32,474 nt of DNA from Corallococcus terminator. GTDB taxonomy: Bacteria > Myxococcota > Myxococcia > Myxococcales > Myxococcaceae. Below are positions 8,253-14,248 of this stretch, in pieces. A program made the translations under genes and the position numbers. The notes beneath the pieces were generated by a model. That model was not told the origin of the DNA. It saw only the letters and a program-made list of their open reading frames with translations, and did not search any database. The DNA lies in assembly GCF_003611635.1 (NCBI RefSeq), contig NZ_RAVZ01000069.1, forward strand, positions 1-32,474, read 5' to 3'. The stretch's first letter is position 1. The number at the start of each line of letters is the position of its first letter.

Positions 8253-8750
8253 TCACCTCTGACACAGAATGATGATTTCGCGAGAGTCTCGGCGCCCTTC
8301 CCAGACACATATTCCGTGAGTCCCGACGATGATAAAGAAGAGCGACGAACCCTCGAACCGATCCTCGCGCAGGCGACGATTCCAGTCCCCTAGGTCGACC
8401 AGGGAGGGCGACGGAATGGGCTCCGGATGGGTGTGCCATTCGCCCAGGTACAGACACGTACCCCCGGAATTTTTCCACCGCTCGTCAATGACCTGCTGGT
8501 GCCGGGCCCGCCCCCGGTAGAAGGACAGCGGTCGGCGCCTGTCTCCTGGCAGCGGGCAGGTCACTTCATCAATCACAACGTCCGGGCTGTTCAGGATGCG
8601 CCGTCCCAGAAGGATGCCCCCGGCCTCCAGTTGATGCGGCTCCAGTTGCTGTAACTCCAGCATCCGCATGAGCGGCGCGGAGTCGATCTTCACCACGCCG
8701 TCCCCTGCCCGAAACACGCTCCCCGCGCCAGGGCTTACTTCCCACTGCAT
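8253..8750 (-). CDS. cap3: Cap3: JAMM/MPN isopeptidase of type II CBASS
   Basis: Cap3 proteins are zinc metallopeptidases that remove the CD-NTase from proteins to which Cap2 has attached it. The 165-residue product shows the full JAMM signature: Glu42 in EAGGILLGR, His106-x-His108 in GEWHTHP, and Ser116 with Asp119 in SPSLVDL. The size and single-domain form fit bacterial Cap3. The ATG at 8750 follows GAGGA and overlaps the end of the Cap2 gene by 16 bases, indicating coupled translation. The next gene starts 7 bases after its stop. No signal peptide is present, so it acts in the cytoplasm with Cap2. Confidence 0.92.
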   Translation of the reverse strand: MQWEVSPGAGSVFRAGDGVVKIDSAPLMRMLELQQLEPHQLEAGGILLGRRILNSPDVVIDEVTCPLPGDRRRPLSFYRGRARHQQVIDERWKNSGGTCLYLGEWHTHPEPIPSPSLVDLGDWNRRLREDRFEGSSLFFIIVGTHGICVWEGRRDSREIIILCQR

Positions 8751-10480
8751 ATCGGACAGTCCTCGCGAATGTATCCGAAGGGATCAAGCGCCTTCGAGAA
8801 CAACTCTGTCACGGAGAAACCCTCGTCCTCGAATGGCTTGCGCTCTCCCCTCCATGACAGCAGTGGCGCATCCGAGACCTCGCCGCGCAGCGCTCGCAAG
8901 GCCAGCCGGGTGGCCAGTTCTGCAGTACGCTGCGCATCCAGGTCCGCGAAGGGGAGATAGCGGCTTCCACACCCCAACGTGTCGCGCGTATAGACAGCGT
9001 CTGGGCTCGCGAATGCCGCACGATTCTGGATCGCGCCCCCTTCCACCGGACGACTGTAGAGGCATTTCAGACACCCGCGCGGGAAGCCATCCGGCTTGCT
9101 GCGGTGGGTTAGTAGTGCGTGGCCACCTACTCCCAAGGGCTCCAGCCAGGTGAAAATGACCGGAGGATGTTTGGTGTCCGACCAGACGCGCTTATTCAGA
9201 TCGAGGTCCATGGTCGGATGCCCCATCGCGGAGATAACCAAGTCGTTCTCCAGCAGCAGCGAAGCGTTGCTGTCGAGCAGCCTTTCGAACCGGCCTCGAT
9301 ATGCATTGACCGAAACATAAGGAATAGCGCGTTCAATTTCCCACTGAAGCCCTACGACCTTGCTAATCCCCGCCCAGGATAGCCCACAGACATGCCGATA
9401 CGTATTCTCCAATGCCAACAAGTCTGGGTCCACGAGGGAGATGCCGCCAATGCCTGCTCGAGCCAGCGAGAAAGCGATATACCCGCCAACAGCACCACAT
9501 CCCGCGAGCAGCACGCGTCGCGACCGGAGGCCTTTTCCAGCTCCTCCCCGAGGAGCAAGGAAGGAATGGTCTCTACGGCGGAGGAGGACGGGCTCAATAC
9601 GCGCCAATGCCTGGACATCTTCCAAAGGATGCCCACCCTGAATATCAAAAATTCGAAGGCCCAGGAGCGCCCGCTCTTCTTGAGGCCGTCGCAGCCCTAC
9701 CACAACGAATAGTTCAGTCCCTTGCACATGCCCCAGCAGAAGGGAGAGCCTGATTCGGTCCTCTTCGGGTAGGGCCCTCACATGCTTGCGCAGGCCGTCA
9801 AGAGTCGCCAGTTCTCTCGGATGGAAGCCTGACGCTACTCGCTCCGCACCAAGCGGAAGGTAAAGGGCGAACTTCGACTCCAGCCCCTCCATCCCGCCTG
9901 GTGCGCGCGATGCGACATACTCGGCCACATCATCCACGACAGCCCGAAGTTCATCGCCTTTTGATAGGACCCAAATTGGTGCCGGATGTTCTCCTAGGGT
10001 GACGACACATTCAACACCTCGCTGAGCCATTTGCCCCCAATAGACAAAGGCTTCTCTCGCGAACTCAGATGCGCGCTTGGAGTCCGGAAGCATGCGCTCC
10101 AGCAGATTTCGGGTAAACGCCAGTGCGTCCAGGACAATGGCGTAGGGCTCGTCGGCGTCCAGCAGGTTAGCATCCTGAGGAAAACACACCTTGCCTTGCC
10201 CCTGCGCAGACAGATGCGGAAGCTCCCCCACGGGGGGAAACATCTCGAGAACCTCAATTTCAGGCAGACACCGGGGAAACTCCGTCGGAAGCGAAACTTG
10301 AAGATGGACCGTGTGTCCTGCCACGACCATCCGCCCCGAGAGCGTGCAATGAATAGCGCGCGGTTCGGACGTCGGCGCTCCCGCTGGGAGCCACCAGATT
10401 TGGCAGTCCTTCAGCACCCCGCCCAGGTCGATGCGCCTGAGTGTCTCTTCGTGCATCATCGATATGGATTGAGCTATCAT
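8735..10480 (-). CDS. cap2: Cap2: E2-E1 ubiquitin-transfer-like fusion of type II CBASS
   Basis: Cap2 is a fused E2 and E1 enzyme that adenylates the C-terminus of a CD-NTase and conjugates it to a target, priming the alarm. The 581-residue product has an N-terminal E2-like domain with the catalytic Cys99 in GKVCFPQDANLLD. A linker follows, then an E1/ThiF adenylation domain with the nucleotide-binding loop GCGAVGG (327-333) and LVDPDLLALEN. The E1 catalytic Cys504 is in TLGCGSRYLP. Two CxxC pairs (Cys470/473 and Cys575/578, the latter in the last residues) probably bind zinc. All catalytic residues are present. I chose the ATG at 10480, 4 bases after the stop of the CD-NTase gene; it has only a weak ribosome-binding site, and GTG codons at 10501 and 10567 are possible alternatives. 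The E2 domain begins right after the chosen start. Confidence 0.92.
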   Translation of the reverse strand: MIAQSISMMHEETLRRIDLGGVLKDCQIWWLPAGAPTSEPRAIHCTLSGRMVVAGHTVHLQVSLPTEFPRCLPEIEVLEMFPPVGELPHLSAQGQGKVCFPQDANLLDADEPYAIVLDALAFTRNLLERMLPDSKRASEFAREAFVYWGQMAQRGVECVVTLGEHPAPIWVLSKGDELRAVVDDVAEYVASRAPGGMEGLESKFALYLPLGAERVASGFHPRELATLDGLRKHVRALPEEDRIRLSLLLGHVQGTELFVVVGLRRPQEERALLGLRIFDIQGGHPLEDVQALARIEPVLLRRRDHSFLAPRGGAGKGLRSRRVLLAGCGAVGGYIAFSLARAGIGGISLVDPDLLALENTYRHVCGLSWAGISKVVGLQWEIERAIPYVSVNAYRGRFERLLDSNASLLLENDLVISAMGHPTMDLDLNKRVWSDTKHPPVIFTWLEPLGVGGHALLTHRSKPDGFPRGCLKCLYSRPVEGGAIQNRAAFASPDAVYTRDTLGCGSRYLPFADLDAQRTAELATRLALRALRGEVSDAPLLSWRGERKPFEDEGFSVTELFSKALDPFGYIREDCPICSGK

Positions 10481-10484
10481 TGGA

Positions 10485-11555
10485 TCACGCTGATATTCCA
10501 CTGGAGACGATGGCCCGGCCTCCTCCGCTGCCAGTGTCCTTCTTGTCAGGGACGGGGAATTCCTCACCGAAGTGCTGACGCATCAACTGGCACGCTCGCA
10601 CGGTGTCGGGCTCGTTGGTCACTTCTTCCAAACGGTCTCGCAGTTGGACGAGCCTGTCTCGGAAGGTCGTCATCTGCCCGTCCGACATCCGCTCGAAGAT
10701 GTCGAGCCCCGGCGCCACGGGAACCTGCACGGTGAGTCGGTAGAGCGGTGAGTTGTCCTCCTCGTTCACGCCGATCCACTGGAATTGCTCCACCATCTTC
10801 TTGACGAAGGTCCTCATGGCCCTGAGGTCGTCAACGTTGGTCCGCCCCGCGTAGGCGTCGACGTGGACCTCGGGCTGGAACCACATCCCGGCCGCCACTG
10901 TAAGTCCAATGCCGGAAGGAGCATTGCTTCCATCCGTCTTGAACTTCTCCGTCTTCCAGCGCTTCAGTGCCCGAATGACCCGTAGGAATTGCGCGCGCTG
11001 TTCGTCCTTGAAGCGGTTCTCCACCCAGGTGGTGAGCCCCTGGGGATCCGACTCCTCCCACCACCGGTTATCCTCGTCGGAGCCACGCTGGCCCTTCGCG
11101 AGGAAGAGTCGCTTCTGGCTGCTGTCGGGATCCTCATAGGCATAGACGGCCAGGTCGACGTGGTAAGCCTGCTCTCCATCCAGCCGGTAAATCACGGTGA
11201 CACAGGACTTTTTGACCTTCGTCCCCAGCACCGTGTGGCCCTCCAAGACATCAGCCACCAGGATCTTCAGGTCGGCGGGGTTCTCGTAGTCCCCCTTGGA
11301 ACAATTGAAGCGAAGCCCCACGTCAATGTCGTAGTCCCCGTCCGCAGGCCAGATGCCCGTGTCCATCTGGTAGCTACCCTGGTTGAAGTCGGAGAAGGAC
11401 GGTACCTCCTTGCCCTCCTTGCGCATCTCTGCGAACCCCGTGCGGAGTTTCTCCAGGATGATGTCTCGCTTCTCCCTCAGCGTCTTTCCCTCGGTGTTCC
11501 AGCCGAGACGGATCTTCTTGTCGAACTCGATGAGCTGATTCTGGACGTTGGCCAT
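10485..11555 (-). CDS. CD-NTase (CBASS cyclic oligonucleotide synthase)
   Basis: CD-NTases make cyclic di- or trinucleotides when phage infection is sensed. The 356-residue product has NQGSYQM (Gly60-Ser61), the metal-binding pair Asp76 and Asp78 in DGDYDIDVGL, and the third Asp134 in YHVDLAVY, followed by the helical core typical of the family. The tail from about residue 336 is Gly/Ser-rich (DTGSGGG) and ends in Gly-Ile-Ser-Ala, the kind of flexible C-terminus that Cap2 uses as substrate. I chose the ATG at 11555, which has a near-perfect AAGGAGG site; the longer frame from 11693 runs into the CHAT-SAVED gene. It follows that gene by 20 bases and precedes Cap2 by 4. The clade and product nucleotide cannot be assigned by eye. 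A SAVED-domain effector next to it suggests a cyclic trinucleotide, by analogy. Confidence 0.92.
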   Translation of the reverse strand: MANVQNQLIEFDKKIRLGWNTEGKTLREKRDIILEKLRTGFAEMRKEGKEVPSFSDFNQGSYQMDTGIWPADGDYDIDVGLRFNCSKGDYENPADLKILVADVLEGHTVLGTKVKKSCVTVIYRLDGEQAYHVDLAVYAYEDPDSSQKRLFLAKGQRGSDEDNRWWEESDPQGLTTWVENRFKDEQRAQFLRVIRALKRWKTEKFKTDGSNAPSGIGLTVAAGMWFQPEVHVDAYAGRTNVDDLRAMRTFVKKMVEQFQWIGVNEEDNSPLYRLTVQVPVAPGLDIFERMSDGQMTTFRDRLVQLRDRLEEVTNEPDTVRACQLMRQHFGEEFPVPDKKDTGSGGGRAIVSSGISA

Positions 11556-11575
11556 GACGGGGACTGCCTCCTTGT

Positions 11576-13627
11576 CTATTTGAAGATCTTGACGGAACGC
11601 TTGCCCTGGGCGGCAGCCTGAAGGCTCAGTCGCCATTTGTAGGCTGGCCGCTCGGTTCGTCCGTAGTTGTAGATGAAGCACTCGGGAAGCCATGTCGCTG
11701 CCAGTACCTTTCCCAGGAGGAATGCCACGCTCACCGGAACGGCGGCGAAGACATGGATGCTCCGCAAGGGCCGAAGAGGACTTCCGGAAATGTACTGGTC
11801 CAGCGCGTCCTGAATTTTTTGCACGTAGAGCTTGAGTTGCTCTTCCTGACGAACACTTCCCCGCTTGGGCATTTGCAGTGAGAAGTGCATGTCAAGCGCC
11901 ACCTCAGGATCGGGCAACACTTGTCTGCAGTCCTCCAGGCTCACGGGTGCAGAGACCGAAAGGCGCAATCGCGCGGTATCTCCAGACTCGCGTGGCTGGA
12001 CGTCGCTTTCCAGGGTGGACAGGAACGTCTCGTTTCCGGCTTCCCACTGGAACCGGTTCGATACGTATTCGAAGACGTGCACATCACGGCTCTTCGCCAG
12101 GAACCCGGCCAGAGCCGCCAGCGGCACATAGGGGAAGCCGTAGTACCCTACGTCGGCGTCTCGCTCCGAGTAGGCCATCCGCAGAGTTCCGTCTGGCGCG
12201 GAGAGCCGCGCTACTTCCTCCGGCAGATTCTTCCATTCGCGCTGCTCTAGCAACGCCGTCTGGTCGATGGAGATCACATGGGCCTGCCGGTCATTGAAAA
12301 GCGCGGGCGCGTCTGCGGGTTCCGGATCCACCGCAACCCGGGAATAGGCCTCATGGCGGATGAGGATGAGCTTCCGGAAGGAGGGACCCGAGACAGGGGG
12401 AGGCTTGGTGAAGGGGGTGAGCGCCGTCTCATCACCGGCACGCGCATAAAGTTGGAGCGATAGCCAGTCCCTGTATTTCGTCTGGGTGCGAAGCTTTTTC
12501 CGCGCTTCGGAGAGAGCGGTGCGCAGGTTCTTGCGTTGCTGGAGGAGCCCGTCATAGAGGACCTCCGTGAGGATGACGGAGCCCTCGCACATCAAGGGCA
12601 TTCGTGAGGCAATAACCGCGGGGATCTCTCGACTGTGAAGCATGCTGGCCATGCTCCCCACGAGGTTCGCGGGTTCGCCCGAATCTCCTCCCTGGCAAGA
12701 ACAGAGCGTGACCAGCCGCAAGGACGAAGCTCGGCGTCCCGAGAAAATCAGGTCCTGAAATTCGCGCGCGTCGATATGCTCCGATTCCGCAGGAGAGTCC
12801 ACCGAGCTGAATGACAGTCCATACGCGCTACCGCCCACCCGTGTCCCATGGCAGAGCAGGTGGAGGACGGTCACGGGACGGTCCTTTTCCTCCAACTTCC
12901 TCACCAAGCTCGCGCGCGATACTTCAGAGAGCACATCCTGCTTCGGATCGAAGAGTATCTGTGTCCCATCGCATGCGTCGCGAATGGCATTGATGTGGGC
13001 GCTGGCTGGTACGGCGCCCCCGGCACTTGAATAGGCGAACAGGATACGACCTGTCAGTGGACGGAGAGGGTCCCGGGGAGGACTTGGTAGGCACTCATAT
13101 TGGATATGGCAGTCATCCAGCGCCACCAGACGCTTCTCCGATCCCCGCAGCCTCAACAGTTCCCAGGGGAGGTAGTTCAACTCCTCCGCGTTCTTCGTTT
13201 GGATGACGAGGTGAACAGGGCGCGGTGGGCTCGCCTTCAGGGCATCTTCGATCTGCTTTTCTGCCGCAGGCCAATCCGAGCCCCTCAGGAAGTCTTGCAG
13301 GCATCGAACGAGGCCCTCCATCACCTTTGACCCAGGCTCAAGTCTGTCCCAGAACTCCAGCGCATTGCGGATCTCCTGATTGCTCCAGTCAAAGCTGACA
13401 GGAGCGCTTCGACCCTTCCCCACCTCCACCAAATACTGCCTCTCCTTCCAGGGGAAGGGACTGAAGGCCTCGACCTTCTCGGTGCAGGTGAACGTCAGGA
13501 TGATTTCCAGCGGCTGACCGACCGGCTTCAAGGTGGGAACTCCCCGGGCTGAAAAGGCCTTGTTCCCCCACAACGAAAAGGACGGGCTTTTCTTACCGAC
13601 CTGCCTGGACGTGGCGCGTCGCGTCAC
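11576..13627 (-). CDS. CHAT-SAVED fusion: cyclic-nucleotide-activated caspase-like protease effector
   Basis: The 683-residue protein joins a CHAT protease domain (about residues 140-400) to a C-terminal SAVED sensor domain (about 415-675). The CHAT dyad is visible as His260 in LHLLCHGT and Cys311 in VTLCSCQGG. The SAVED part is recognised from GYYGFPYVPLAALAGFL with a following VHVFEYVSNRFQWE, and from the terminal IHVFAAVPVSVAFLLGKVLAA. The first 130 or so residues are a separate mostly-beta domain that I cannot name. SAVED domains bind cyclic oligonucleotides and oligomerise; SAVED-CHAT is known from a type III CRISPR locus, where it cuts a caspase-like protease. Here it leads the CBASS operon and is divergent from the sigma operon. 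The start taken is GTG at 13627, with a weak AGGG site inside a hairpin; a TTG near residue 33 preceded by GGGGAG is an alternative. Confidence 0.87.
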   Translation of the reverse strand: MTRRATSRQVGKKSPSFSLWGNKAFSARGVPTLKPVGQPLEIILTFTCTEKVEAFSPFPWKERQYLVEVGKGRSAPVSFDWSNQEIRNALEFWDRLEPGSKVMEGLVRCLQDFLRGSDWPAAEKQIEDALKASPPRPVHLVIQTKNAEELNYLPWELLRLRGSEKRLVALDDCHIQYECLPSPPRDPLRPLTGRILFAYSSAGGAVPASAHINAIRDACDGTQILFDPKQDVLSEVSRASLVRKLEEKDRPVTVLHLLCHGTRVGGSAYGLSFSSVDSPAESEHIDAREFQDLIFSGRRASSLRLVTLCSCQGGDSGEPANLVGSMASMLHSREIPAVIASRMPLMCEGSVILTEVLYDGLLQQRKNLRTALSEARKKLRTQTKYRDWLSLQLYARAGDETALTPFTKPPPVSGPSFRKLILIRHEAYSRVAVDPEPADAPALFNDRQAHVISIDQTALLEQREWKNLPEEVARLSAPDGTLRMAYSERDADVGYYGFPYVPLAALAGFLAKSRDVHVFEYVSNRFQWEAGNETFLSTLESDVQPRESGDTARLRLSVSAPVSLEDCRQVLPDPEVALDMHFSLQMPKRGSVRQEEQLKLYVQKIQDALDQYISGSPLRPLRSIHVFAAVPVSVAFLLGKVLAATWLPECFIYNYGRTERPAYKWRLSLQAAAQGKRSVKIFK

Positions 13628-13698
13628 AAAAACCCTGGGCGAAAAATCCCCAGGTAATAAAGTCCGCCCCTCACGTTGAACTGGTCGAACGAGACGCC
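13628..13698. promoter_or_regulatory. Divergent control region between CHAT-SAVED and sigma operons, with inverted repeat
   Basis: These 71 bases must hold the promoters of both operons. They contain the inverted repeat CCTGGG-cgaaaaatc-CCCAGG (13634-13654) and an AT-rich TAATAAAG just beside it. Read on the minus strand, the hairpin ends 6 bases before the GTG start of CHAT-SAVED and takes in its only plausible ribosome-binding site. No standard -35/-10 pair could be assigned on either strand. An operator for the neighbouring sigma factor or a leader hairpin is inference. Confidence 0.45.
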
Positions 13699-14247
13699 AT
13701 GGCCGACCGAACCAGCACGACGAGGAGGAGCGTGGACCCCCAGGTCGAATCCTTTATTGGGGAGATCCGGCCTTGGCTGCTCAGGCAGGCCCTCAACATC
13801 TGCAAGGATCCAACGGATTCTGATGACCTTGTACAGGAGGCCTCCGAACGGTTTCTCAAGGCCTTCGCGACTCACGCGCTGCCGCGCGAAGAACGCGAGC
13901 GATGGCTCATCACCATCATGGCGAACCGCTTCATCGACCTTTGCCGCAAGCGAAAGTCCGAGAAGCAAGGCATCGTGGACCCGACCCTGGAGAGGTTGAC
14001 CTTGGGACAGCCATCCGACCCGACGCGGCTCTCTGAGAGCATTTCGGACGAGACCTTCGCCGAAAGCATGAAGAGGTTGAGTCCGGCTTTGCGCGACACC
14101 CTCAAGCTGAGGCTTGAAGGCAAGCGATACCACGAGATCGCCGAGACCCAGCGGATTCCCATTGGCGCCGTGGGCAAGCGACTGAGTGATGCGCGCCAGA
14201 AGCTCCTGCGCATGCTGGCACCATTCCTCGCCCCTGGAGATCACTGA
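13699..14247 (+). CDS. ECF-type RNA polymerase sigma factor
   Basis: The 182-residue protein has the two-domain layout of ECF sigma factors. Region 2 (about residues 20-88) contains DPTDSDDLVQEASERFLKAF for core and -10 contact, followed by WLITIMANRFIDLCRK. Region 4 (about 122-172) contains a helix-turn-helix, RYHEIAETQRIPIGAVGKRL, for -35 recognition. It would direct RNA polymerase to a small set of promoters when released from its anti-sigma partner, whose gene starts 1 base after its stop. The ATG at 13699 has only a weak ribosome-binding site. The gene opens a four-gene operon with two proteases and is divergent from the CBASS operon, so its regulon probably includes one or both operons. 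That regulon is inference. Confidence 0.92.
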   Translation: MADRTSTTRRSVDPQVESFIGEIRPWLLRQALNICKDPTDSDDLVQEASERFLKAFATHALPREERERWLITIMANRFIDLCRKRKSEKQGIVDPTLERLTLGQPSDPTRLSESISDETFAESMKRLSPALRDTLKLRLEGKRYHEIAETQRIPIGAVGKRLSDARQKLLRMLAPFLAPGDH

Positions 14248-14248
14248 C

